Below, piece by piece: positions 42,211-51,331 of a DNA stretch of 64,000 nt. Within the stretch, counting starts at the first letter, position 1; every line of letters starts with the position of its first letter. The notes beneath the pieces are model-generated. The model ran no database searches and was not told where the DNA came from. It saw nothing but the letters and a program-made list of their open reading frames with translations. A program made the translations under genes and the position numbers. The stretch comes from Bacillota bacterium (GTDB taxonomy: Bacteria; Bacillota; Clostridia; Lachnospirales; Lachnospiraceae), in assembly GCA_023391695.1 (NCBI GenBank), contig JAEWAK010000021.1, positions 1 through 64,000 of the forward strand, written 5' to 3'.

Positions 42211-44715
42211 ATGTACAAACACGAAATCATTGAATACACAAAGGATGTTCCCATTAAAATCAGTATTCAAAAACTGGAAAGCACTACCAGGCACTGGCAC
42301 GGCAGCATTGAGATCTATCTGGTTTTAAGCGGTGCCCTGACCGTCATCCTGGAATCGGAAACTTATCATCTGACGGAGGATGACATCCTGTTGATCAACA
42401 GCAACCAGCTCCATGAAATCCATACCAATGACAATGTGGTTGCCGTACTGCAGATTAAGCACAGTTATTTTAAACAATGGATCAACGAATCCACTTACTT
42501 TCAATGTAATTCTTCTGCCTATCATAATAAGTCCAGATTTCTGGAATTAAAGAAATTAATCGCACAATTAATCTATTTAAACTATAATAATACGGACTGT
42601 GACGATCTATTGTGTATATCACATTCCTATCATCTGCTTTACGAACTGGTAAAGAATTTTAAATCCACCGACACAATATTAGCAGGCAAAAAATCCAAAA
42701 ACTTAAAAAGGCTAAAAGGTATCATTGAATTTTTAAATGACAACTATACGGAAAATATTACTTTAAATTCCGTTGCCGAAAGGGAATATTTATCCGCTTC
42801 TTATTTATCACATTTTTTCGAAAAAAACATGGGTGTCAGTTTTTTTAATTTTTTAACCGGAATACGTATGAATCATGCTGTTTACGACTTATTAAATACT
42901 ACTCTTACCATCGAACAGATTGCAGCCAATAACGGTTTTGCCAACAGCCGATATTTTGTCAGCTGTTTTAAAAAAGAATACGGGATGCTGCCAAAACAAT
43001 ACCAGAAAGAACAAAGACAGGAGAATTCGAATAATTTTTCCAAATCACCAAAATTCGGCGATTACTTATTAATCGAACAGCATAATTTTTTAAATAAGCT
43101 GGGCGAATATCTGGACAGTGACAATATGGTCAGAAAGTATACGCCGGATCCGGCCACCGTTTTAAATATACTGGATGTGAATGCGGAAAACAGAATCGGC
43201 CCCCTTCATCATACCTTCAAGGCTTTTACCGGTGTGGGAAGAGCCAGGGAAATGCTGATGCAGCGCGTACAGACAGAGTTGATTACCCTGCAGAAGGATA
43301 TCGGCTTTCAATATGTGAAATTCCACGGCATTCTGGATGATTCCATGATGCTGTATAATGAAGATAAGAACGGCAATCCTTATTTGACCTACACTTACGT
43401 GGATGAAGTCCTTGATTTTTTGCTTTCCATCGGTTTAAAACCCCTGATACAGCTCTCTTTCATGCCAAAGCTCCTGGCAAAAAATCCGGAATCCACCATA
43501 TTTTACAACCCGGTTATATTAAGCGAACCGGGTAATTACAACAAATGGGCCTATATTATAACAGAACTGACCAAACACTTTATCATGCGTTACGGCTTAA
43601 CCGAGGTCAGGACCTGGCTGTTTTCCTTCTGGAATTCTCCCTTTAAGTCCTATGCCTTTGCTTTTGACAGTGATGAAATAGCTTATGAGTTATACCGGAT
43701 CACCAGGAATTGCGTAAAAGAATGTGATTCCCGCTTACGGTTCGGCAACCCGTCCTACGGTTCTCTCAGTTTTTCCAACTCGGAATTTTATGATTTTCTG
43801 GATTACTGCAAGACAAATAACTGTTATCCGGATTTTTATAATCTACACTGTTATCCGGTAAAAACCTCAACTACAAAAGATCTTGCCACTTTAGGCGAAT
43901 CCGCGAAAGAAAGCGGGGAAAATGACAGGATCATCTTATCGGAGGATCCGGATTATGTTGCCCATACCCTGGAAAGTTTTAAAAAGAATATTGCGAAATA
44001 CCCTAAACTCCCCGCTTATATTACGGAATGGGCTTCCACCGCTTCCCACAGGGACTGGCTTAACGATACCTGCTACCGTTCTGCTTATATTGTTAAAAAT
44101 ATCCTGGAAAATTACGATACCATGGACAGTTTCGGAAATTGGTGTCTGTCGGATACCATGGAAGAACTGCCTTTATCCAATGAGGAATTTCACGGTGAAT
44201 TAGGTCTCTTTACCAGCAGCGGAATTAAAAAGCCGGCCTATTATGCTTTTATCTTCCTGAACAAATTAATGGATACCCTGATCGAGAAGGGAAACGGCTA
44301 TTTTGTCACCACCAACCAGAAAGGGGATTATGCCGTTATTTTATATAATTACTCCCATGTTTCCCCCTTATATGCACAGGGCGTTTTGTTTAACGTTACT
44401 TTTATTGACAGGTATAATGTGGTGATCGACGCCAATTCTTCCGCCTTTGATTTTGTCCTGTCCCATGTGGAAAACGGTAATTACATACTAACCGAACAGA
44501 TCGTGAACCGGGACTACGGCAGTGCTTTTGATGAATGGGTAAGAATGGGTGCCCTTCCCCTTACCACGGAAGAGGAAACCAATACCCTAAAGGGGCGGTC
44601 CATGCCGAAGATAAATAAAATCAGCATGCAGGTCACCAATAACAGTTTAAATTATTATGCGGACTTAAAGCCCCACGAGATACGGTTAATTACAATCAAT
44701 AGACAGCATTGGTGA
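42211..44715 (+). CDS. AraC-family regulator fused to a GH39-like domain (acid/base lost)
   Basis: An 834-aa fusion. Residues 1-90 form a cupin-like sensor (RHWHGSIEIYLVLSG). Residues about 165-268 are an AraC double helix-turn-helix (LNSVAEREYLSASYLSHFF, IEQIAANNGFANSRYFVSCF). From about 320 to the end the protein follows GH39 beta-xylosidase. The nucleophile is kept (Glu606 in YITEWAS), but the acid/base Glu of WNEP is Ser476 (FSFWNSPF). It likely binds a xyloside or similar sugar without cleaving it and then controls the divergent importer. The ATG follows AGGAGG. Confidence 0.88.
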   Translation: MYKHEIIEYTKDVPIKISIQKLESTTRHWHGSIEIYLVLSGALTVILESETYHLTEDDILLINSNQLHEIHTNDNVVAVLQIKHSYFKQWINESTYFQCNSSAYHNKSRFLELKKLIAQLIYLNYNNTDCDDLLCISHSYHLLYELVKNFKSTDTILAGKKSKNLKRLKGIIEFLNDNYTENITLNSVAEREYLSASYLSHFFEKNMGVSFFNFLTGIRMNHAVYDLLNTTLTIEQIAANNGFANSRYFVSCFKKEYGMLPKQYQKEQRQENSNNFSKSPKFGDYLLIEQHNFLNKLGEYLDSDNMVRKYTPDPATVLNILDVNAENRIGPLHHTFKAFTGVGRAREMLMQRVQTELITLQKDIGFQYVKFHGILDDSMMLYNEDKNGNPYLTYTYVDEVLDFLLSIGLKPLIQLSFMPKLLAKNPESTIFYNPVILSEPGNYNKWAYIITELTKHFIMRYGLTEVRTWLFSFWNSPFKSYAFAFDSDEIAYELYRITRNCVKECDSRLRFGNPSYGSLSFSNSEFYDFLDYCKTNNCYPDFYNLHCYPVKTSTTKDLATLGESAKESGENDRIILSEDPDYVAHTLESFKKNIAKYPKLPAYITEWASTASHRDWLNDTCYRSAYIVKNILENYDTMDSFGNWCLSDTMEELPLSNEEFHGELGLFTSSGIKKPAYYAFIFLNKLMDTLIEKGNGYFVTTNQKGDYAVILYNYSHVSPLYAQGVLFNVTFIDRYNVVIDANSSAFDFVLSHVENGNYILTEQIVNRDYGSAFDEWVRMGALPLTTEEETNTLKGRSMPKINKISMQVTNNSLNYYADLKPHEIRLITINRQHW

Positions 44716-44768
44716 ATAGTTATTATGGCAAACGGATGAATGTTTAAATCTCCGGCAGTACAAACTCG

Positions 44769-44948
44769 GGGGTGATGTATGCTTACATTGGAAAGGTTCC
44801 TTATGTCACTTAAACTCCGGAAAGTGTGCCTTGGATGAAAAGAGTAACTGTTTGAACGCAGTGAGTTTTGTTCTTTTCATCCTGTTATAAACACTTACCG
44901 GAGTTTAAGTGACATAAGGGTTCTTTCCCTGTAAGCATACATCACCCC
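44769..44948. mobile_element. 180-bp palindromic element with about 58-bp arms
   Basis: Left arm 44769-44827 and right arm 44891-44948 are inverted copies with about 90 percent identity (GGGGTGATGTATGCTTACA at both ends). An inner pair GGATGAAAAGA/TCTTTTCATCC extends the stem. No gene is inside. It looks like a MITE or a transcript-scale hairpin past the AraC-GH39 stop. Confidence 0.7.
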
Positions 44949-45025
44949 GCCTTTATACTGCCTTAGTCTTTGGAATTGGTTTCTTTCTGCTTTCTGCGTT
45001 TGCAGTGTAGAAATCAGAATTCGGA

Positions 45026-45054
45026 TTGACTTTAAAAATGTTCTATATTAAAAT
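45026..45054 (+). promoter_or_regulatory. Putative promoter upstream of the DUF3877 gene
   Basis: TTGACT (45026-45031) and TAAAAT (45049-45054) with a 17-nt spacer. Confidence 0.5.
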
Positions 45055-45103
45055 GAATTTGCTATAATGATTCATAATTTATAACGATTCAGGAAAGGGA
45101 AAT

Positions 45104-45232
45104 TTGCAGAATTATGAGTTAATCATTGCCACACTATCCGCATATCTGGATAATAATACTAATATGCACCTTAAAAAATATTTTTTTAATTTTTTGCGCA
45201 AATACGCTGTTCGTTCGAACTGCAGTGACTGA
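45104..45232 (+). CDS. Possible 42-aa leader ORF
   Basis: TTG at 45104 follows AGGAAAGGGAAA and opens 42 codons (MQNYELIIATLSAYLDNNTN then a basic, aromatic tail) to TGA at 45230. No family is recognised. It lies between the promoter at 45026 and the DUF3877 gene. A longer frame on a different phase covers the same DNA, so this is a tentative call. Confidence 0.25.
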   Translation: MQNYELIIATLSAYLDNNTNMHLKKYFFNFLRKYAVRSNCSD

Positions 45233-45240
45233 ACAGTCAC
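45225..45240. promoter_or_regulatory. Perfect palindrome GTGACTG-AA-CAGTCAC
   Basis: A 16-bp perfect inverted repeat 33 nt upstream of the DUF3877 start, operator-like. Confidence 0.35.
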
Positions 45241-45272
45241 CAGACTTTCAATATGGTATAGGAGTAACTAAT

Positions 45273-45827
45273 ATGTATGATGTAAATGGTTTTAAAAACC
45301 TGGAAGAGAATATAGAAACCACGATATACGAAGGATTATTAAAATTAGGGTATCAGGATAACGAAAGCTTCAGCATATATTATGACCTGGATCTGCTAAA
45401 CCACCTGCTTCTGGCTGATTTTGATTCCAATGAAGCATGTCTTGCTTATTTGCAGGAATTTAGAATCTATGTTAAGGACCGGTTTTATGATCTTAGGATC
45501 TTAACAGAAAGGAACCGTTTTAAATTTACCGTGCCGGAAGAAGGTATCGCTTATATTTATAAGCATAATGAAAACAATGCTTTCTTAAGGGATTTAATTA
45601 ATACGGTCAGCACCCACTCCTTTACCCTTGAGGATATCCTTTCCATCTTCCGGCAATATTCAGCGGATTATGTCTGCGAAGAAATCCATAATTCCGAATT
45701 CCAGTATGTCATATATTTTAAGGACAGCCGTATGGATAAATTTAAGTATTGTTTCACCTTTGACCAGATGGGAGGTTATTATCACCGGCTCCTGGATTTT
45801 AGTTACAACAAAATTATGCAGGAATAA
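45273..45827 (+). CDS. DUF3877 family protein
   Basis: A 184-aa soluble protein of unknown function resembling DUF3877, which is found in Lachnospiraceae and relatives. The N-terminal pattern is FKNLEENIETTIYEGLLKLG followed by a SIYYDLDLLNHLL block. The open frame extends to 45126, but that part translates intergenic DNA; the ATG at 45273 has TAGGAG at proper spacing. No membrane segment or catalytic motif is evident, and the neighbours give no functional clue. Confidence 0.65.
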   Translation: MYDVNGFKNLEENIETTIYEGLLKLGYQDNESFSIYYDLDLLNHLLLADFDSNEACLAYLQEFRIYVKDRFYDLRILTERNRFKFTVPEEGIAYIYKHNENNAFLRDLINTVSTHSFTLEDILSIFRQYSADYVCEEIHNSEFQYVIYFKDSRMDKFKYCFTFDQMGGYYHRLLDFSYNKIMQE

Positions 45828-46020
45828 ACAGGTCATAGAGCAAAATTGACCCTATATTTCAGAGGCCCGAAAATCAGTCAGAATTTAACCTATCAAGAAA
45901 GACTCCCGCCCAGCCGGCGGAAGTTAGATTTAATTTTTCAGTGGAAATAGGGCCTCCATTGAAATAGTTCCCAGAATTATATGTTTAATTCCTGATATAC
46001 ATCCGATGCCCATAATCCGG

Positions 46021-46587
46021 TTATTCTGGATTACCCGGAAGATTTTTATGATAGACTTCCGTATATACTAATTTTCCGCCTATCCTCTCCGATTTCATAA
46101 TTTCAATCCCGGTAACCGTCATGGACATATCCGGGATTAATTTTTCAAAATCTTTTATTGTGTAACCCTCTTTCAGTACAATTTCCCTTCCAAGGGTAAG
46201 GTGAGGTTTGAACTCCCTGTCTTCCATCTTAAATTCAAACTTCATTAACTCCCTGACCAATGCGTTGTTTAATTCGGATAAAACCGGATTCTTCTCCACT
46301 CCTACCCAGAATATATCCCCGTCCCTTCCTTTAAATCTGCCAAAACCCCCGATATTTAAATGAAAGGCCGGAATTTTCCAATTGAATACGGCATTATCAA
46401 CAGCCCGGGCAACCTGCTCAAAATCTTTTGTTTCCCCAATGAATGCCAGAGTCAGGTGAAAATTTTCCTTACGGGTAAAATGTCCGCGGGAAATGTTTTT
46501 CTTTAATTCCCGGGTCAGTCCGTATAAATTTTCTTTTATTTCCTCCGTAAAATTAATTGCAATAAACAGCCTCATAAGTCCTTTCAT
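46021..46587 (-). CDS. thpR: RNA 2',3'-cyclic phosphodiesterase (LigT/2H family)
   Basis: A 188-aa 2H phosphoesterase opening 2',3'-cyclic phosphates on RNA or nucleotides. Both signature motifs are present: HLTLAFIG at about 45-52 and HLTLGRE at about 129-135. The start MRLFIAINF is typical; the ATG four codons upstream is chosen because GGAGG precedes it. It lies 42 nt downstream of the MgtC-family gene on the same strand, so cotranscription is possible. Confidence 0.88.
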   Translation of the reverse strand: MKGLMRLFIAINFTEEIKENLYGLTRELKKNISRGHFTRKENFHLTLAFIGETKDFEQVARAVDNAVFNWKIPAFHLNIGGFGRFKGRDGDIFWVGVEKNPVLSELNNALVRELMKFEFKMEDREFKPHLTLGREIVLKEGYTIKDFEKLIPDMSMTVTGIEIMKSERIGGKLVYTEVYHKNLPGNPE

Positions 46588-46629
46588 AACAATAACCTCC
46601 GTTTTTATATCGTTTCCGAGAGTACTCTA

Positions 46630-47325
46630 TTATATTTCCTCCACTATGACAACATCCTCCAGGGTACCAAACAAAGTAAGGATTTTCATATGGTCGTGTC
46701 TCTCTTTTTGCCTGATTGTCACGAACAATCCCACCGTATCTTCCGCTGTCCTGGTTTTTAAAATCTCCACATTGGTGATCTCCATATTATTATTCCGGAT
46801 TAAATCAAAAAACTTACTGATACTTTTTACCGAAACCAATTCCACGTATAAATCCACTAATTTGGTTTTGGACATAACATAAGCGTCAAAACGGTGCAGT
46901 AAGGTCATGCTTCCTAAAATGAAAATACAGCCCATTAATGCACCCTCATAAAAACCGATGCCGATTGCAAGCCCCATACATGCCGATGCCCATAATCCGG
47001 CTGCCGTGGTAAGACCTTTTACCTGCTGCTTGCCGGTTACCAGTATTGTCCCCGCACCAAGAAAGCCGATCCCGCTGATGACCTGGGCTCCCAATCTGGT
47101 GGGATCTGCACCGCCGTATTTCATGATATCAATTATGTATTGGTTGGTTACCATGACCAAGGCCGATCCAATACATACTAAAATATGGGTCCGAAACCCT
47201 GCCGGCCTTCTTTTCCTGCCCCTGTCATATCCGATTAAGCCGCCGCATATGGCTGCCATGCTTAAACGTATTATAATGGAAAGGGTATTGACTTCCCTCA
47301 AGTTGAATTCAAAATCACCTATCAT
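46630..47325 (-). CDS. MgtC/SapB-family membrane protein
   Basis: A 231-aa protein. The hydrophobic N-terminal domain has four to five helices and the family block GLIGYDRGRKRRPAGFRTHILVC (split here as GLIGYDRGRKRR and PAGFRTHILVC), then GAQVISGIGFLGAGTI. A C-terminal ACT-like domain starts at about 155. MgtC proteins are tied to magnesium homeostasis and ATP synthase control in some bacteria; most clostridial members are uncharacterised. The ATG follows AGGAGGAG. Confidence 0.88.
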   Translation of the reverse strand: MIGDFEFNLREVNTLSIIIRLSMAAICGGLIGYDRGRKRRPAGFRTHILVCIGSALVMVTNQYIIDIMKYGGADPTRLGAQVISGIGFLGAGTILVTGKQQVKGLTTAAGLWASACMGLAIGIGFYEGALMGCIFILGSMTLLHRFDAYVMSKTKLVDLYVELVSVKSISKFFDLIRNNNMEITNVEILKTRTAEDTVGLFVTIRQKERHDHMKILTLFGTLEDVVIVEEI

Positions 47326-47474
47326 AACTGCTCCTCCTCAAATATTTTCTGGTTTGCTGTTTATGTAACTTATTTTGTTATTATTTCGTCATACTTTTTA
47401 TTCCTATCAATATAATTTTCTTAAATACATTACCAGCAGCTGGAAATTCATGCAAGCAATTGCTATGGATGTCA

Positions 47475-47643
47475 CTAGTATGCTGTACCGTTCATCTTTA
47501 GTCATACTGTGCTGAATATTATGTATCACTCCGTAAGGCGGAGGAATGAGGCGCAGAGGTTCCTATGCCTGCCTACGGCAACACGGCGGATGGCAAAATA
47601 GGCAGTGCAGTTTGGCTAATTATGAACGGTACAGTACAACTAG
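47475..47643. mobile_element. 169-bp MITE-like repeat, complete copy
   Basis: The ends CTAGTATGCTGTACCGTTCAT and ATGAACGGTACAGTACAACTAG are inverted copies (written here in full only as 20-22 nt end motifs; shared core CTGTACCGTTCAT). The interior carries CTCCGTAAGGCGGAG and GGCGCAG-N6-CTATGCC stems. A second copy begins at 63885. Confidence 0.7.
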
Positions 47644-47845
47644 ATTCGTTGCTTCATTTTTATTTATACCTGCCTCCGTAATAATTATATCATTTTTTAT
47701 TTCTTTATTTTAAATTATTTTTAATTTTATCCTTGATTTTTATCTTTAATTTTATTATATGTAAATTTATGATCTGTATCTTGTTTATGACATATAATTT
47801 TAACGCAAATTCCGCATACTAATTCTAAAAAGTGAGGTGTTTTAA

Positions 47846-48085
47846 TTGGCAGTTGCACACAAGGATTCCATCCGTATGGGATTTGTATTAATACCAATTG
47901 GTTTATCTAAAACCGCCGCAGATAATGATATACATTTTAACCAATCGGACAAGGAAAGTAAAGCTGGAATTCGATATAAAAAATATTACAGCCATTGCAG
48001 CAAAGAGATCAGATCTATTTTAACGGAAGCATTGCAGAAAAGTCTGGATTTAAGTAGATCCTGTGTTCTTTCAGGTACGGCGTAA
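47846..48085 (+). pseudogene. Truncated Ku gene
   Basis: Residues 1-55 match the start of bacterial Ku (AVAHKDSIRMGFVLIPIGL, DNDIHFNQ, IRYKKYYSHCSKEI). Bacterial Ku is normally about 270 aa; this frame stops at 79. Residues about 57-70 (ILTEALQKS) resemble a later Ku segment, so an internal deletion plus frameshift is likely. The beta-barrel that encircles DNA is lost. The start is TTG at 47846 behind GTGAGGTG. Its stop overlaps the ligase ATG (TAATG). Confidence 0.75.
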
Positions 48086-49017
48086 TGGATATATTCAACG
48101 AGAAAACCATTCGGCCCATGCTGGTTAAGGATATGGCCGATCCGTTTAATTCCCCGGATTATATTTATGAGTTGAAGCTGGACGGCATCCGCTGTCTGGC
48201 ATACCTGGATGAAACCAGTACGGATATCCGCAATAAAAGGAATGACCTTATGTTACCCGGATTTCCCGAATTATCCGACTTAAATGCCTATGTAAAGGGA
48301 AAATGTATTCTGGACGGAGAATTAATTGTGATCAAAAAAGGAGTTCCGGATTTTTTTGAAGTCCAGCGCAGGTCCCTGTTGAGCGACCGGTTTAAGATAT
48401 GCCTGGCTTCCAGTCAATATCCCGCCAGCTTTGTAGCCTATGATATCTTATATATTAATAATAAACTTATTACCGATCTGCCCCTTATGAGCCGCAAAAA
48501 ATTACTGGAAGAGACCGTTAATGAGAATATAAAACTGGCCGTATCCAGTTATGTCCCGGAGCGCGGCATTGAATTATTTAACCTTGCAAAGCAGCAAAGC
48601 CTGGAGGGTGTAATTGCAAAAGTAAAAGACAGTAAATATTACCCGGAAAAAAAAACGAAGGAATGGGTAAAATTTAAATTCCTGGCGGTTAAGGATTTTG
48701 TTGTGTGCGGATATATCAAAAAGGACAAAGTTCTCACCAGCCTGGTATTAGGCAGGTACCGGGGAAATGACCTGTTATATAAAGGCCATGTTTCAATCGG
48801 TGCCGGAGCTGATCTTGCCGAAGAATATCATTGTAAGAAAAGGGAGCAGTCCCCCTTTCATTTAACGCCGTCCGGCAATGAAGAAGCCGTCTGGCTGGAA
48901 CCCACCCTGGTATGTGCCGTACAATTTATGCCCAGTGAAAAGGGAATGTTAAGGCAACCCGTTTTTAAAGGGATCCGGTATAACAAAAACCCGCTGGAAT
49001 GCCAGGAAAGTTCATGA
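48085..49017 (+). CDS. ATP-dependent DNA ligase (LigD ligase-domain type)
   Basis: A 310-aa ligase that seals nicks using ATP. The adenylated lysine is Lys31 in YELKLDGIR. Further nucleotidyltransferase motifs (LDGELIV, FVAYDILY, EGVIAKVKDSKY, EWVKFKF) are intact, and an OB-fold follows. It is a stand-alone ligase domain without the polymerase or phosphoesterase domains of full LigD. It is paired with a Ku remnant by a 1-nt overlap, the normal NHEJ operon layout. The ligase itself appears intact, so it may now serve another repair role. Confidence 0.9.
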   Translation: MDIFNEKTIRPMLVKDMADPFNSPDYIYELKLDGIRCLAYLDETSTDIRNKRNDLMLPGFPELSDLNAYVKGKCILDGELIVIKKGVPDFFEVQRRSLLSDRFKICLASSQYPASFVAYDILYINNKLITDLPLMSRKKLLEETVNENIKLAVSSYVPERGIELFNLAKQQSLEGVIAKVKDSKYYPEKKTKEWVKFKFLAVKDFVVCGYIKKDKVLTSLVLGRYRGNDLLYKGHVSIGAGADLAEEYHCKKREQSPFHLTPSGNEEAVWLEPTLVCAVQFMPSEKGMLRQPVFKGIRYNKNPLECQESS

Positions 49018-49059
49018 TATAAAGATCGGCTGCCGTAAAACGCGTAATTTTCCCATTAA

Positions 49060-49111
49060 AAAGGATTGAGTGTACTGGCTTGTGCCAATATATTTATACA
49101 CTCAATCCTTT
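49060..49111. terminator. Perfect 15-bp hairpin between convergent genes
   Basis: AAAGGATTGAGTGTA (49060-49074) pairs with TACACTCAATCCTTT (49097-49111). It lies between the ligase and kimA stops. Confidence 0.65.
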
Positions 49112-49140
49112 AATCAGGACCTATCTCGGTTAAGCCTGAA

Positions 49141-51000
49141 CTACTTGCAGAAATGCTTGTCATCCAGCATGTAATGGAACGGTACTATAACCGTGGAAAT
49201 ATTTTTATGCTTGCTTAAGTGCTGGCTGAAAAAATAGGCTGTCTGGTTATGGAGAATGTTATCATACCAGTGGGCAGTAATAAATTTAATGATAATTACG
49301 GAAATATTTTCCCCGTGGTTTAATTCCTTCTCCCTCTGCCACAAGTAGTCATCCAAAGGTTTTATAATATCACGGTAAGGCGTTTCAATTATCTTAAGTT
49401 CGATGGGAATTTCAAGCTCCTTCCATTTCCGCCGGAGGATTCCCGCATGTTCAGGATGACGGCATACATGGAGTGCGGTAATATTGTTGGAAATGGAATT
49501 GGCATAATTAATTGCTTTTAAAAACGGTTTATTGATGTCATGCACCAGCAAAATACACTGTGTTGACGTTATGGCATCTTTATTGTAATAGGGGTTAAAC
49601 TTCTCCAGGCGGAGCTGTTTTCCTATCGCTGTATAATGTTTATTGATAAAATACATCACGGTCATAAGTACGGGTATCACTATGGCTAATATCCATGCCC
49701 CATCCGTAAATTTCATGGAAAAAACAATAATTGATACAACAAAAGTTACCAAAGCCCCAAAACCGTTAATCCAACACTTATATTGCCAGTTTTTTTCTTT
49801 AATGGCTATCCATTTCTTGAACATTCCGAACTGGGCAATGGTAAATGATATAAAAACACCTACCGAATACAATGGAATCAACCTGTGGGTTTCACTTTTA
49901 AATCCTAAAATCAATAAGGATGCAGCAATAAATATGAATAAAATACCGTTTGAAAAACTGAGTTTTGTACCTCTGGAAGAAAATTGTCTCGGCACATATC
50001 CATCATGAGCCAGAATGTATAAAAGCTGAGGCAATCCGTTATAGGCAGTATTAGCCGCAAGTATTAATATGAGAGATGTAAATACCTGTATGACATAATA
50101 CATAAAGGTATGTCCAAAAACTGCCGAGGAAATCTGGGACAACACCGTATGTCCTTCCACTGGGGCTACCTGAAGGTGAATGGCAAGGATAGAGGTACCG
50201 CCAAATATAAAAACAATTATCCCGCCTAATATAAATAAGATATGTTTTGCATTTCTTCTTGAAGGTTCCGCAAAACTTGGCACGGCATCGCTTACAGCTT
50301 CAACTCCGGACATAGCCGAACATCCGGAAGAAAATGCTTTTAGTAAAATAATTAACCCGATTCCCTGAACCGTTTCCTCCGGCAGAATGGGAACCGTATA
50401 ATCTATAGGGTTTAACGTGCCAGTCATTAATTTAATTAGTCCGCTTATGATCAGTATCGCCATAGAACCTATAAAAATATAAGTGGGTAAACCAAAAACT
50501 TTAGAAGCTTCCCGTATTCCCCTCAAATTAATCAGTGTAATAATTGAAACACATAATAATGAAATAATCACTTTATAGTCATGTAATGAAGGAAACGCGG
50601 AAACCAGGGCTGCGGTGGAAGATGAAATACTTACTGCAACTGTCAAAATATAATCAATGGTTAAGGTCGCTACAGACAGTAACGATGCAGTTTTTCCGAT
50701 GTTTTCCTTTGCTACGGCATAAGCGCCGCCGCCTTTTGGATAATGGTCAATAATCTGTGAATAAGATAATACAAGTATTACCAGTAAAAGTAAAATAGGC
50801 AGAACTATATATGGGAGTGAATGAAATGCCAGGATTCCCATTGCCGGTATTAAAATTAAAAGTATTTCTTCAATAGCATAAGCTACCGAAGATACTGCAT
50901 CACTTGCCATAATTGGTAAACCCCAGAGCCTTGTAAGCTTTTCATGGCTGATTTCATTATTTTTCAATGGTTTTCCAAGTATAACATTTTTTAGATTCAT
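49141..51000 (-). CDS. kimA: KimA-like potassium importer (APC superfamily)
   Basis: A 619-aa protein matching Bacillus KimA (YdaO) closely. The N-terminus is GKPLKNNEISHEKLTRLWGL, then SDAVSSVAYAIEE. Twelve membrane helices extend to about 450 (GGGAYAVAKENIGKT, LLKAFSSGCSAMSGVEAVS). A cytoplasmic domain of about 150 residues ends DNILHNQTAYFF. KimA takes up potassium with protons and is inhibited by c-di-AMP. The 330-nt upstream region shows no ydaO riboswitch that I can recognise. The ATG lacks a strong ribosome site nearby (AAGGAG is about 10 nt upstream). Confidence 0.85.
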   Translation of the reverse strand: MNLKNVILGKPLKNNEISHEKLTRLWGLPIMASDAVSSVAYAIEEILLILIPAMGILAFHSLPYIVLPILLLLVILVLSYSQIIDHYPKGGGAYAVAKENIGKTASLLSVATLTIDYILTVAVSISSSTAALVSAFPSLHDYKVIISLLCVSIITLINLRGIREASKVFGLPTYIFIGSMAILIISGLIKLMTGTLNPIDYTVPILPEETVQGIGLIILLKAFSSGCSAMSGVEAVSDAVPSFAEPSRRNAKHILFILGGIIVFIFGGTSILAIHLQVAPVEGHTVLSQISSAVFGHTFMYYVIQVFTSLILILAANTAYNGLPQLLYILAHDGYVPRQFSSRGTKLSFSNGILFIFIAASLLILGFKSETHRLIPLYSVGVFISFTIAQFGMFKKWIAIKEKNWQYKCWINGFGALVTFVVSIIVFSMKFTDGAWILAIVIPVLMTVMYFINKHYTAIGKQLRLEKFNPYYNKDAITSTQCILLVHDINKPFLKAINYANSISNNITALHVCRHPEHAGILRRKWKELEIPIELKIIETPYRDIIKPLDDYLWQREKELNHGENISVIIIKFITAHWYDNILHNQTAYFFSQHLSKHKNISTVIVPFHYMLDDKHFCK

Positions 51001-51283
51001 TTTTATGTTTTCTCCTTAATAAGTACTATGTTTCATAGCGAACTCCACATAATTCTACTAATTTATATATAAAGCGTCAATATACTTGTTGCACAATTAA
51101 CATTAAAATTCCTTAAGTTTTTTTGTATGTTATTACATGTTTTTTTGCAAAATCACCCTCCTCTCAAAGTACGTCTGGATTTCCGCTAACCATGCAGTTT
51201 TATTATCCTTTTTGTGTGTTCATGAACATCCGCAGGAGAACGTTTTTTGTACAATAGGAAGCAACCTCCTATAGCACAAAAAC

Positions 51284-51312
51284 AGGGCCGAATCTATCAG
51301 TGATTCAGCCCT
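51284..51312 (-). terminator. Terminator of ilvE
   Basis: On the coding strand AGGGCTGAATC pairs with GATTCGGCCCT around ACTGATA, followed by GTTTTTG. Confidence 0.75.
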
Positions 51313-51331
51313 GCTATCTTCTATGCCATAT

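Noticed and set aside
51001..51331. ydaO-type c-di-AMP riboswitch upstream of kimA
   Set aside because: I looked for the conserved riboswitch segments and did not see them. A covariance search would be needed to be sure.
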